Assembly: GCA_016285335.1 (NCBI GenBank)
Contig: JAEEQO010000001.1
Span: 1 to 62,947, forward strand
Reading direction: 5' to 3'
DNA length: 62,947 nucleotides
Origin: Victivallales bacterium
Lineage (GTDB): Bacteria; Verrucomicrobiota; Lentisphaeria; Victivallales; UBA1829
Shown one piece after another: positions 43,666 through 52,209 of this stretch (positions within the stretch are counted from its first letter, which is position 1; the number at the start of each line of letters is the position of its first letter). The notes below the pieces were generated by a model. That model was given only the letters and a program-made list of their open reading frames with translations. It had not been told where the DNA came from and made no database searches. The translations under genes were made by a program, and so were the position numbers.

Positions 43666-43941
43666 TCACTCGGAATAGATGTAGATCACTTCGCCGTCGC
43701 GGCACAGATGGTACTTTTCGCGCCCGACTTTCTCAATGGCGGCGGCGCTGTGCTGGAGGTCATGGACTTCCTGCTGAAGCGTGCGGTATTCCCCCTTCAC
43801 GCGGTCCAGGTCGGCACGGAGGCTGAAAACTTCCTGCTTGGTGCGCACGAACTTCCGGTGCGCGGGCACGACGAGGATGACTGATACGATCAGCACCAGC
43901 AGAAGCAGAAGATAGATAAAACTTTGCAGGACTTTTCCCAT
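43666..43941 (-). CDS. ftsB: FtsB/DivIC-type septum formation protein
   Basis: A 91-residue bitopic protein: one transmembrane helix (FIYLLLLLVLIVSVILVV) and an extracytoplasmic coiled coil (KFVRTKQEVFSLRADLDRVKGEYRTLQQEVHDLQHSAAA) ending in IEKVGREKYHLCRDGEVIY, typical of FtsB/DivIC. It belongs to the divisome core with FtsL and FtsQ. It is transcribed from the promoter at 43965-43992 and precedes tsaC. Confidence 0.85.
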   Translation of the reverse strand: MGKVLQSFIYLLLLLVLIVSVILVVPAHRKFVRTKQEVFSLRADLDRVKGEYRTLQQEVHDLQHSAAAIEKVGREKYHLCRDGEVIYIYSE

Positions 43942-43964
43942 ACGTTTTCACCTCGTAATACACT

Positions 43965-43992
43965 AATATAGCACCAACTTCATGAATTTCAA
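43965..43992 (-). promoter_or_regulatory. Promoter of ftsB-tsaC
   Basis: Minus strand TTGAAA (43992-43987), 16-base spacer, TATATT (43970-43965), giving a short leader of about 20 bases before ATG at 43941. Confidence 0.6.
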
Positions 43993-44003
43993 CAAAAATT
44001 ACG

Positions 44004-44031
44004 AAAAAAATCCGCCCCCGAAGAGGCGGAT
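44004..44031 (-). terminator. Terminator of the hydrogenase operon
   Basis: Minus strand ATCCGCC-tcttcggg-GGCGGAT (44031-44010) followed by six T residues, 55 bases after the hydA stop. A clear Rho-independent terminator. Confidence 0.85.
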
Positions 44032-44085
44032 CAAAAATCTGGAATCCGGGACGGCACGAAGATCGACCGTCCCTTTTCGCACAGT

Positions 44086-46152
44086 TTACGAAAGCTTGGC
44101 GACGCTTTCGTCGATCTTCTTCTTGATCGTCTCGAACGCGGCCTGGTTCTGAAGCTGTTCGAGCGTGTTCAGGGCGTTTCTGAACTTGGTGCGCTCGACC
44201 ACTTCGTCGCCGATGGTCACGCAGATCGTGCCGTCCTGTTCGGGGCGGGACGAGAACGCGGCGTCCATGTCGACCTTGTCCGTATAGTTCTTGCTGCGGA
44301 CGTATTCGGAGATCATGCCGATCAGGAGCTGGCCGGGGCAGTTGTCCTGCTTGGCGCAGATCGTGACGGTGATCATGAAGCGTTCGGGAGCGGTGCCGCG
44401 CATGATCGGGATCTTCGCGTCGAAGAGCTGGCTGCGGTTCTGGTAAACCGTGTGCAGCAGCTGGTGCGCTTCGTGGGAGCCGGGCTTGCCGCCGATGTGA
44501 TCCTTGTAGCACTGGTCGACCAGGAAGTTGTCCTGGCACTTCTGGACCTGCTGCGACTTGTCGGCCGCGTAGAGACCCTGCTGGCGCTGGATGCGGATCG
44601 CGTTCGTAACGCCGATGGGCTGGCCGCCGCCGGAGATGCAGCCGCCGGGGCACGCCATGACTTCGACGAAGTCGTAGTGGGCCTTGCCGGAACGGACGTC
44701 GTTGATGAGGCGCTTGGCGTTGGCGAGGCCGTGGACGACCGCCACGCGGATCTCCTTGCCGGCCGCGGTCACGGTGGCTTCCTTCAGGGTGTTCATGCCG
44801 CGGACGGCCTTGAAGTCGACGGTGGCGAGCGGCTTGCCGTCGAGCTTTTCGACCGCATAGCGGAGCGCGGCTTCCATGACGCCGCCGGACGCGCCGAAGA
44901 TGACGCCGCCGCCGGTCGCGAATCCCATGGGCATGTCGAACGCTTCGGGCTGGAGCTCGTTGAGCTTGATGCCGAGCGAATTGATCATGCGCTGGACTTC
45001 GCTGGTGGTCACGACGATGTCGACTTCCTGCTTGCCGTCGACGTTGAACTTCGGCAACTGCGCCTCGAACTTCTTCGCCGTGCAGGGCATGATGGAGACG
45101 ACCACGAGGTCTTCGCGCTTGCAGCCGAGCTGTTCGGGCAGGACCTTCTTGGCGATGGAGCCGAACATGGCCTGCGGGGAACGGCAGCTGGAGATGTGCG
45201 GGATCATTTCGGGGAAGTAGATCTCAGCGAACTTGACCCAGGCGGGGCAGCAGCTGGTGAACATCGGGAGCGTGCCGCCGTTGGCGATGCGGTCGATGAG
45301 CTCGGTGGCTTCCTCGAAGATCGTCATGTCGGCGGAGAAGCTGGTGTCATAGACGTGCTTGAAGCCCATGAGCTTCAGGGCGGCGACGAGCTTGCCCGCC
45401 ACGTTCTCGCCCGGCTTTGCGCCGAAGTATTCGCCCAGCGCCACGCGGACTGCCGGAGCGACCTGGACCACGACGGTCTTGGTGGGATCGTACAGGGCAT
45501 CCCACACGCGGTTGCGGTCCTGCTTCGGCACGATCGCGCCGGTGGGGCAGACGGCGGCGCACTGGCCGCAGTTCACGCATTCGACCGCGCCGAGGGACGC
45601 GCCAAAGGCCGGGGCCACGCGGGCGTTGGAGCCGCGGTTGGAGAAGTCGATCGCGCCGATGCCCTGGATTTCGGAGCAGACGCGCACGCAGTCGCCGCAG
45701 AGCACGCACTTGTTCGGGTCGCGGACAAGCGACGGGCTGGAGAAGTCGATCGGGTCGTCCTTCTTCACGGATTTGTAGCGGATGTCCTGGACGCCGAGCT
45801 GGTAGGCGATACGCTGGAGCGTGCAGTTCTCGTTGCGGGCGCAGGTCGGGCATTCGCGGCTGTGGTTCGCGAGCAGGAGTTCCACGCTGATCTTGCGCAT
45901 GTCGCGGATCTCCTTGGTGTCCGTGTGGACGACCATGCCGGGCGCGGGGGCGGTGGAGCAGGACGCCATGATGCCCTTGCCCTCGACGAGGACGAGGCAG
46001 AGGCGGCATGCGCCGTAGATGCTCAGTTCGGAGTGGTAGCAGAAGGTCGGGATCTCGATGCCGGCCTTGCGGATGACTTCGAGGAGGTTGCGTTCGTTGG
46101 TGAACGTGACTTCGCGTCCGTTCACGGTAAGCGTTTTGACGTTATCGGCCAT
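44086..46152 (-). CDS. hydA: [FeFe] hydrogenase catalytic subunit HydA
   Basis: A 688-residue catalytic subunit of a trimeric NADH/ferredoxin-linked [FeFe] hydrogenase. Cluster sites in order: 2Fe-2S (C38, C49, C52, C65), His-Cys 4Fe-4S (H97, C101, C104, C110), two 4Fe-4S (C149, 152, 155, 159; C192, 195, 198, 202), then the H domain. Its three motifs are FTSCCPAW (C301 for proton transfer, C302), MPCTAKKFE (C357) and ACPGGCISGGGQP (C501, C505). After the usual SHEAHQLLHTVY end (about 570), a further 118 residues follow, with C599 and C605, not part of the core. It follows hydB by 21 bases and is last in the operon. HydE, HydF and HydG maturases are not in this window. Confidence 0.95.
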   Translation of the reverse strand: MADNVKTLTVNGREVTFTNERNLLEVIRKAGIEIPTFCYHSELSIYGACRLCLVLVEGKGIMASCSTAPAPGMVVHTDTKEIRDMRKISVELLLANHSRECPTCARNENCTLQRIAYQLGVQDIRYKSVKKDDPIDFSSPSLVRDPNKCVLCGDCVRVCSEIQGIGAIDFSNRGSNARVAPAFGASLGAVECVNCGQCAAVCPTGAIVPKQDRNRVWDALYDPTKTVVVQVAPAVRVALGEYFGAKPGENVAGKLVAALKLMGFKHVYDTSFSADMTIFEEATELIDRIANGGTLPMFTSCCPAWVKFAEIYFPEMIPHISSCRSPQAMFGSIAKKVLPEQLGCKREDLVVVSIMPCTAKKFEAQLPKFNVDGKQEVDIVVTTSEVQRMINSLGIKLNELQPEAFDMPMGFATGGGVIFGASGGVMEAALRYAVEKLDGKPLATVDFKAVRGMNTLKEATVTAAGKEIRVAVVHGLANAKRLINDVRSGKAHYDFVEVMACPGGCISGGGQPIGVTNAIRIQRQQGLYAADKSQQVQKCQDNFLVDQCYKDHIGGKPGSHEAHQLLHTVYQNRSQLFDAKIPIMRGTAPERFMITVTICAKQDNCPGQLLIGMISEYVRSKNYTDKVDMDAAFSSRPEQDGTICVTIGDEVVERTKFRNALNTLEQLQNQAAFETIKKKIDESVAKLS

Positions 46153-46173
46153 GATGAATGATCCTTATGGTTG

Positions 46174-48084
46174 TCAGATTCCCTTGACGGCGCCGAACTT
46201 GCACGCGGCCTTGCACGCGCCGCACTTGATGCACTTTTCGGGGTCGATGCTGTGCGCGTTCTTCACCGTGCCGGTGATCGCGCCGACGGGGCACTTGCGG
46301 GCGCAGGCGGTGCAGCCTTTGCACTTCGCCGGGTCGATCTCGGGACGCGCGAGCGCCTTGCATTCACCGGTCGGGCAGATCTTGCGGAACACGTGATCCT
46401 CGTACTCCTTGCGGAAATAGCGGAGCGTGGAGAGGACCGGGTTCGGGGCGGTCTTGCCGAGGCCGCAGAGGGAGCCGAGCTGAACGGCCTTCGCGGTCTT
46501 CTCGAGGAGGTCGAGCGTTTCGGCGGTGGCGCGGCCCTCGATGATGTCGTCGAGCAGCGCGAGCATCTGCTTCGTGCCTTCGCGGCAGGGCACGCACTTG
46601 CCGCAGGATTCGTTCTGCGTGAACTGCATGAAGAACCGCGCGATGCGGACCATGCAGGTCTGCTTGTTCATGACCACGAGTCCGCCGGAGCCGACCATGG
46701 CGCCCGCGCTCTTCAGGGAGTCGAAGTCGAGCGGGAGGTCGAGGAGGTCGGGAACCAGGCAGCCGCCAGAGGGGCCGCCGATCTGCACGGACTTGAAGTC
46801 TTCGCCGGTCACCTTGCCGGTGTTGTCCGTCACGCCGCCGCCAATGTTGTACACGATCTCGCGGAGGGTGGTGCCGAACGGGACTTCGATGAGGCCGGTG
46901 TTCGCGACGTGGCCGGTCAGGGCGAACGTCTTGGTGCCGGGGGAGTTCTGCGGGCCGACAGCGCGGTACTTCTCCGCGCCGTTGCGGATGATGTACGCCA
47001 CGGAGGCGAGCGTTTCCACGTTATTGATCACGGTCGGCTTGCCGTAGAGGCCCTTCTGAGCCGGGAACGGCGGCTTCGGCATCGGCATGCCGCGCTTGCC
47101 TTCCACGGACGCGATCAGGGCGGTCTCTTCGCCGCAGACGAACGCGCCGGCGCCTTCCATCACGCGGATGGTGAAGCTGAAGTCGGTGCCGAAGAGGTTC
47201 TTGCCGAGCAGGCCGTATTCGGTCGCGTCGGCGATCGCCTTGCGGATGCGTTCCACGGCCAGCGGGTATTCGGCACGCACGTACACAACGCCTTCGTCTG
47301 CGCCGATGGCGCGGCCGGCGATCATCATGCCTTCGAGCACGGCGTGCGGGTTGCCTTCCATGACGGAGCGGTCCATGAACGCGCCGGGGTCGCCTTCGTC
47401 GCCGTTGCAGATGACGTATTTCTTGTCGTTCTGGCTGGCGAGCGTGAATTTCCATTTCAGTCCGGTCGGGAAACCGCCGCCGCCGCGGCCGCGGAGTCCG
47501 GCATCGATCATGGTCTGGCAGACCTGTTCCGGGGTCATTTCGGTGATGGCCTTGCGGGCGCCGATGTAGCCGTCGCGGGCGATGTATTCCTCGACGTCGT
47601 CGGGCTCGATCATGTAGTTTGCCAGCACGACGCGGGTCTGGCGGGCGTAGAACGCGATCTCGTCCTCGTGGCGGCAGGCTTTGCCGCTGACGGGGTCGAC
47701 GTAGACCAGGCGGTCGATGATCTCGCCGCCGAGGAGCGTCACGTGGACGATCTCGGCCGCGTCTTCGGGCTTCACGTGGCAGTAGAAGATCCCCTCGGGT
47801 TCGATGCGGAGGATCGGGCCCATCTGGCAGAATCCCTGGCAGCCGGACTTGGAGAAATAGGTGGCGCCTTCGTTTTTGGAGCAGTCGTGGTGGTCGAGGA
47901 CGACTTCGACGCGCTCTCCGGCCTTTTCGAGCTCGGCGCAGATGGCGTCGCGGACCTTCATGGACCCGTTGGCGATGCAGCCGGTGCCGCCGCAGATGAT
48001 GATGCGGCGCTTGGTCGGGGCGACGGCTTTCTTGTAATTCGCGGCGATCTGTTCCAGATCCGGCGTTTTGATTTCGGTGCTCAT
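46174..48084 (-). CDS. hydB: Hydrogenase flavoprotein subunit HydB (NuoF-like)
   Basis: A 636-residue NADH-binding subunit. An N-terminal thioredoxin-like ferredoxin domain (CGGTGCIANGS..., SGCQGFCQMGPILRI) precedes the NuoF core with RGRGGGGFPTGLKW (FMN/NADH) and NGDEGDPGAFMDRS. The 4Fe-4S motif SCGKCVPCREGTKQM follows, and the C terminus adds two 4Fe-4S ferredoxin motifs (CKGCTACARKCPVG, CIKCGACKAACKFG). With HydA and HydC it forms an enzyme of the electron-bifurcating type, which couples NADH and reduced ferredoxin to H2; bifurcation itself is inferred from composition. Confidence 0.95.
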   Translation of the reverse strand: MSTEIKTPDLEQIAANYKKAVAPTKRRIIICGGTGCIANGSMKVRDAICAELEKAGERVEVVLDHHDCSKNEGATYFSKSGCQGFCQMGPILRIEPEGIFYCHVKPEDAAEIVHVTLLGGEIIDRLVYVDPVSGKACRHEDEIAFYARQTRVVLANYMIEPDDVEEYIARDGYIGARKAITEMTPEQVCQTMIDAGLRGRGGGGFPTGLKWKFTLASQNDKKYVICNGDEGDPGAFMDRSVMEGNPHAVLEGMMIAGRAIGADEGVVYVRAEYPLAVERIRKAIADATEYGLLGKNLFGTDFSFTIRVMEGAGAFVCGEETALIASVEGKRGMPMPKPPFPAQKGLYGKPTVINNVETLASVAYIIRNGAEKYRAVGPQNSPGTKTFALTGHVANTGLIEVPFGTTLREIVYNIGGGVTDNTGKVTGEDFKSVQIGGPSGGCLVPDLLDLPLDFDSLKSAGAMVGSGGLVVMNKQTCMVRIARFFMQFTQNESCGKCVPCREGTKQMLALLDDIIEGRATAETLDLLEKTAKAVQLGSLCGLGKTAPNPVLSTLRYFRKEYEDHVFRKICPTGECKALARPEIDPAKCKGCTACARKCPVGAITGTVKNAHSIDPEKCIKCGACKAACKFGAVKGI

Positions 48085-48102
48085 CGTATGTGATTCCCTT
48101 CG

Positions 48103-48630
48103 TTACTTGGTTTCGGATTCCGCGGCGGCCTTTTCGGCGGCGGTGATCTCGTCGATGATCTTCTCGACCTGTTCCGGGGTGGCCTGGCCGTGGACTTCGC
48201 CGTCCACGACGATCACGGGGGCAAGACCGCAGGCGCCGAGGCAGTTCACGATCTCGACGGTGAAGAGCAGGTCGTCGGTCGTGCGCTTCTCATCGCTGAG
48301 GCCGAGCTTCTTGTAGATGGCCTCGAGCAGTCCCATGGACTTCTTCACGTGGCAGGCGGTGCCGTCGCAGAGGCGGAAGATGTGTTTTCCCTTCGGGTTC
48401 AGGGAGAAGTGGGCGTAGAACGTCGCCACGCCGTACACATGCGCCACGGGCACGTCGAGCGACGTTGCCACATAGCTGATGACGTCCTTCGAGAGGTACT
48501 TGTAAACTTCCTGCACCTCCTGAAGGATCGGGATGAGCCGGGAGGGGTCGTTCCCGTTCTTTTCGAGGATCTCGTTGACCGCCGCGAGGTGGTGGACCAT
48601 CGCGCGCGTCTTTTCCAGGGTTTCCTGCAT
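48103..48630 (-). CDS. hydC: Hydrogenase subunit HydC (NuoE-like)
   Basis: A 175-residue thioredoxin-fold 2Fe-2S protein. Helical N terminus (RLIPILQEVQEVYKYLSKDVISYVA) and cluster ligands in CDGTACHVKKS and NCLGACGLAPVIVVDGEVHGQ fit the NuoE family. It passes electrons in the HydABC complex. ATG at 48630 is chosen for GGAGA five bases upstream; ATGs at 48642 and 48672 lack such a site. It lies 18 bases before hydB. Confidence 0.93.
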   Translation of the reverse strand: MQETLEKTRAMVHHLAAVNEILEKNGNDPSRLIPILQEVQEVYKYLSKDVISYVATSLDVPVAHVYGVATFYAHFSLNPKGKHIFRLCDGTACHVKKSMGLLEAIYKKLGLSDEKRTTDDLLFTVEIVNCLGACGLAPVIVVDGEVHGQATPEQVEKIIDEITAAEKAAAESETK

Positions 48631-48681
48631 AGGTTTCTCCATGGGGTTGATGTGAGGGTTAGGGTATTTCAAACTGGGTTG

Positions 48682-49866
48682 TTACACGTATTTGATGATG
48701 ACTTTCTTCAGGTACTGGTTCTCCAGCGTCCGCGCCAGCCGCTGCACGATGTTGCGGCGCAGCTCCAGGTCGTGCGGCAGGTTCGGGTCCTGATGCGCCT
48801 CGTTGATGCGCGTGCCGACCAGGAACGTGATCACGTCGTTGCGGAGCATGAGCCCGGTGAGGAGCCCGGCGGGGTCGTTGTGGCGCACGCCGTCGACCGA
48901 TTCGAGGTACGTGGCGGCCTTCGACAGCGTGAAGATGCCTTCGGTCACGAGGTTCACGCCGTCCATGGTCGACATCGGCGGCATGTCCGGCGAAATGCTC
49001 GACAGGTCCATCTTCAGTTCGCGGCCGAGCTCGCGCGACACGATCTCCGCGCTGGTGCCGCCGCAGATCGCCTTGTCGCCCACGAAGTTCTTCAGGAAGG
49101 ACGCGCATTCGGCGTCGCGGGCGGAATCGTAGGGCGGGCCTGTGAAGAGCAGCATCTCGCGCGGATTGCGGAAATACAGCGCGGCGCAGGTCATGTCGTC
49201 CTTGTTGATGTGGTGCGGCTCCTTGCTGATTGCCTCGCCGACCACGTGCTCCGCGACCTCGTAGGACGAGACGTCCGGGCAGTTGGTCAGGTAGTCCACC
49301 AGGTAGTCGGAGACGCCGCTTTCGCGCCAGCCGAGCGGCAGGTCGTCCGAGCCGATCGCGGCCTGCGTGATGCCGTCGGAGAAGAACACGATGCGGTCCC
49401 ACATATCGACCTTGAAATGGTACACTTTCATGCTGCGGTTGTCGTATTTCGAGGGGTTCAGCTCCTCGTAGGGCACGGGCACGACCTTGTCGTTGCGAAG
49501 CAGCACGAACGCCGGATTGCCCATTTCGATGATGCGGACATTGCCGTCGGGCCAGGCGTTCAGGATGGTAAATGTGGCGTAGCTGATCTTGCGGACCTGG
49601 CAGATCGGCAGGGCGTCCATCATGATCTCGGCGGCGTGCAGGATGCCGCGCGGGCCGGTGAGCTCGTTGGCGAACTTCAGCGCCATGGTCGCGGTCATGG
49701 AGGCCAGGATGTTCGCCTTCACGCCGCTGCCGAGGCCGTCGGACAGCACGGCCACCACGCGCGAATCCTCCATGTTCTTGATGAACTTGAAGGCGTCGCC
49801 GCAGATGTCCTCGCCGTGCTTGCGGCACTGGCTGAATCCGAGGTCTACGAAAAAGGGCTCGCTCAT
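48682..49866 (-). CDS. SpoIIE/PP2C-type protein phosphatase of the hydrogen operon
   Basis: A 394-residue phosphatase. The PP2C/SpoIIE fold is seen as GEDICGDAF, VVAVLSDGLGSGVKAN (metal-binding Asp), RIVFFSDGITQA and INKDDMTCAALYF. No membrane segment or sensor is attached. It lies between the sensory hydrogenase and hydC; the pairing of a HydS-type protein with a SpoIIE phosphatase is known from other anaerobes and suggests a signalling route from H2 level to a phosphorylated partner. The partner (for example an anti-sigma or kinase) is not in this window. Its C-terminal third beyond about residue 230 is not recognised. Confidence 0.85.
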   Translation of the reverse strand: MSEPFFVDLGFSQCRKHGEDICGDAFKFIKNMEDSRVVAVLSDGLGSGVKANILASMTATMALKFANELTGPRGILHAAEIMMDALPICQVRKISYATFTILNAWPDGNVRIIEMGNPAFVLLRNDKVVPVPYEELNPSKYDNRSMKVYHFKVDMWDRIVFFSDGITQAAIGSDDLPLGWRESGVSDYLVDYLTNCPDVSSYEVAEHVVGEAISKEPHHINKDDMTCAALYFRNPREMLLFTGPPYDSARDAECASFLKNFVGDKAICGGTSAEIVSRELGRELKMDLSSISPDMPPMSTMDGVNLVTEGIFTLSKAATYLESVDGVRHNDPAGLLTGLMLRNDVITFLVGTRINEAHQDPNLPHDLELRRNIVQRLARTLENQYLKKVIIKYV

Positions 49867-49884
49867 GGTCGCGTCACCTGATGA

Positions 49885-51624
49885 TCATTTGTATTTCTTC
49901 TTGAACTCGTCGTCCGCGGGCGTATCCGCGTAGTTTTCCGCGATGGACCGCAGCAGGATCTCCGTGTCCGCCATGTGCTCGCCCAGCTTGCACGCGATGT
50001 CCTGCACGGTCGCCAGGTTCTTGCGGATCACCTCGCGCGCCTGCGCCGCGATCTCCTCGCGGCGGAACTCCGAACGCGTCACGTCGAACATCATCGCGCC
50101 GACGACCTGCCCCGGATCGATATTGAAAATATGCAGGCTCAGGAGGCGTCCGTTCACGTGCATGGTGTCGCGGGAGAGCTCCTCCTTCGTGGTCAGCACC
50201 TCGCGGAAAAGGTCGGTGAAATTGATGAACGTGTCGAGCGCGGCTCCCGCCATGCCGGGCAGCACGCTCCAGACGTCCAGCGCGGATTCGCCGCAGAGTT
50301 CGGCGAACCTGTGGTTGGATTCGATGAGGGTCAGGTTCTGGTCCACGATCACGACCGCGGCGGGGATGCACCGCAGGATGGCGTTGGACTTCTTCTGCGC
50401 CAGTTTCCGCATGTACGACACGCACATGTTCGGTTCGGCCTTGCCCGCGATCAGCGCTTTCGCGAAGTTGAGGCAGGTGTTGTAGCCGCAGCCGCCGCAG
50501 TTCAGTTCGTCTTCCTTGTTCTTCTTGCCCACGCGGAGCAGCGCCTGACGGATTTCATGCAGGGAAACGTCGTTCTGCGGCGCGGGCGCTTCGGCGTAGT
50601 CGAGGTCGAGCGTCACGTCCGGCTTGCGGTCCGCGACCGTCTCCGGCACGTCCGCCATGCGCAGGATGCGGAGGCGTTCCATGAGGCCGGGCGCGCCGTG
50701 CTCCGTGCCGGGGCCGTGGACACAGCCGCCGGGGCACGCGAGCGTTTCCAGGAAGACCGGCTCGCGGACGTCGCGCGGATGAAGCCCTTCGAGCGTGAGG
50801 CGGAGGCTGTCGAGCCCGGTCACCGCCACGTATTTCACATGGCCGCAATCGGGATGCAGTTTGATGGTATCGTTCATGCCGCCTTCGATCGGGTACAGCG
50901 TGCCCTCGCGGGCGACCTGCGGCACAAAAACGTCCGCGTCGGTCGTTTCCACGCGCCACGGGTCGATCTGCATGCTCTTGAACCACTGGCGGAGCCGCGA
51001 GAACAGCATCGCCAGCGAGATCAGGTCGCCGTGCCGGTCGGATTCATTTTTCTTCGCGATGCACGGCCCGATGAACACGACTTTCGCGTTTTCGCCGAAC
51101 GCCTTTTTCAGAATCTTCGCATGCGTCAGCGCGGGCGAAAGCACTTTCGTGATGCACGGGGCGAACTCCGGCATGTACTTGCAGATGAAATCGTCGACCA
51201 CGGGGCACGCGGACGAGATCTTCAGGCCGCTCTTGAAATCTTTCAGTTCGAGCGCGAGTGCGTCCGAAACGGCCTGCGCGCCGACCGCCGTCTCGCCGAC
51301 TCCGGCGAATCCGAGCTTCTTCAGCGCGGCGATCATGTTCTTCGCGGGAAGCCCCTTGAACTCGCTCACCCAGGACGGCGCCAGCGAAACGTACACCGGA
51401 TCGGGGCCGAGGATGAGCTGGCGGGCGCGCGTCATGTCGTCGCGGATCTTCTTCGCATGGACGGGGCAGACCTCCACGCAGCCGCCGCAAGCGATGCAGA
51501 GTTCGGGCATGACGGAGGCGTGGCCTTCTTCGACCTTGATCGCCTTCACGGGGCAGCGCCGGACGCATTTGAAGCAGTCCTGGCACTCGGCGTCGGCGGT
51601 GAAAACCGGATATCCCTGGTTCAT
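49885..51624 (-). CDS. Sensory-type [FeFe] hydrogenase with PAS domain (HydS-like)
   Basis: A 579-residue protein: two 4Fe-4S motifs (C14, 17, 20, 24; C43, 46, 49, 53), an H-cluster domain, an extra 4Fe-4S module (C376, C379, C384, C401) and a PAS domain (about 411-510) with a helical C terminus. In the H domain, motif 1 is SSACP (residues 137-141), so the proton-relay Cys of TSCCP is Ala139, while C140, C188 (IGPCIAKKNE), C297 and C301 remain. That substitution marks the low-activity sensory group. It presumably reads H2 or redox state and signals through PAS to the phosphatase next door. Confidence 0.9.
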   Translation of the reverse strand: MNQGYPVFTADAECQDCFKCVRRCPVKAIKVEEGHASVMPELCIACGGCVEVCPVHAKKIRDDMTRARQLILGPDPVYVSLAPSWVSEFKGLPAKNMIAALKKLGFAGVGETAVGAQAVSDALALELKDFKSGLKISSACPVVDDFICKYMPEFAPCITKVLSPALTHAKILKKAFGENAKVVFIGPCIAKKNESDRHGDLISLAMLFSRLRQWFKSMQIDPWRVETTDADVFVPQVAREGTLYPIEGGMNDTIKLHPDCGHVKYVAVTGLDSLRLTLEGLHPRDVREPVFLETLACPGGCVHGPGTEHGAPGLMERLRILRMADVPETVADRKPDVTLDLDYAEAPAPQNDVSLHEIRQALLRVGKKNKEDELNCGGCGYNTCLNFAKALIAGKAEPNMCVSYMRKLAQKKSNAILRCIPAAVVIVDQNLTLIESNHRFAELCGESALDVWSVLPGMAGAALDTFINFTDLFREVLTTKEELSRDTMHVNGRLLSLHIFNIDPGQVVGAMMFDVTRSEFRREEIAAQAREVIRKNLATVQDIACKLGEHMADTEILLRSIAENYADTPADDEFKKKYK

Positions 51625-51648
51625 GGCTCTGTCCTCAGATTCGGTGGT

Positions 51649-51894
51649 TTACTTCGCGAGAAACTCGCGGTTCAGGATGTCGATCAGGGCTTCCCTGCTC
51701 ACGTGGCTGTAGGTCGTTTCGTCGATGATGATGTTCGGGCCCTCGGAGCAGATCCCGGCGCAGCAGCGTCCGGAAAGGAGCACGTCCGCCTGCAGGTTGT
51801 TCGACTTCAGGAAATCCTCGATCACGCGCAGATTTTCCTCGTTTCCGCGGGCAAAGCAGCTGCTTCCCATACAAATGACGATCTTGCGTTTCAT
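51649..51894 (-). CDS. Small thioredoxin-like 2Fe-2S ferredoxin
   Basis: An 81-residue NuoE/HydC-like ferredoxin domain. Cluster cysteines are visible as CMGSSC (8, 13) and RCCAGICSEGPNIII (44, 45, 48 region). It may carry electrons to the sensory hydrogenase. It is the first gene of the six-gene operon, 24 bases before the HydS-like gene. The start at 51894 has CGGAG at long range only. Confidence 0.85.
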   Translation of the reverse strand: MKRKIVICMGSSCFARGNEENLRVIEDFLKSNNLQADVLLSGRCCAGICSEGPNIIIDETTYSHVSREALIDILNREFLAK

Positions 51895-51981
51895 GAAAAC
51901 GGCTCCGGTTTATGCAGTGGTATAAGATTGGAGGTTGGAATCGTCTCGAAAACGGGCGTCGTCGAGCGGTGGCGCATCGTG

Positions 51982-52001
51982 TTCGATATTTTTTTATCGA
52001 A
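51982..52001. promoter_or_regulatory. 20-bp palindrome at the hydrogen operon start
   Basis: TTCGATA-tttttt-TATCGAA, a perfect 7-bp inverted repeat, just downstream of the -10 box and covering the predicted transcription start. A dimeric regulator site is likely. It does not match the Rex consensus (TTGTGAA-N4-TTCACAA). Confidence 0.65.
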
Positions 52002-52006
52002 TATAT

Positions 52007-52034
52007 AATTTACTACTTTTTTCCGATTTTTCAA
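52007..52034 (-). promoter_or_regulatory. Promoter of the six-gene hydrogen operon
   Basis: Minus strand TTGAAA (52034-52029), 16-base spacer, TAAATT (52012-52007); start near 52000, within the palindrome. The leader to ATG at 51894 is about 105 bases. Confidence 0.6.
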
Positions 52035-52209
52035 GTCAGTTTCCGCAAAAATCCTTAAAAAACTAACGATTTTTCCGCACTTCCCGAACCGCCGCGTTCA
52101 AACCCTTTCGCGGACCGAATCGATCAGACATTTTTCCGGTGCGAAACGCCGTCCATCCGCGAAAAAAAGCGGACGATGCCCCCCCGCCCTGCCGTCCGAA
52201 AGCAACCGG

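Larger units (their letters stand above)
51895..52209. other. Intergenic region upstream of the hydrogen operon
   Basis: 315 bases without a gene. The left half is the leader of the minus-strand hydrogen operon, with the palindrome at 51982-52001 and the promoter at 52007-52034. The rest, AT-rich from 52010 to 52080 and then GC-rich, holds no clear open frame or terminator; it ends at the CDF gene stop. Confidence 0.6.

Noticed and set aside
49885..51624. Second catalytic hydrogenase
   Set aside because: Proton-relay Cys replaced by Ala139 and a PAS domain present; better read as a sensor.
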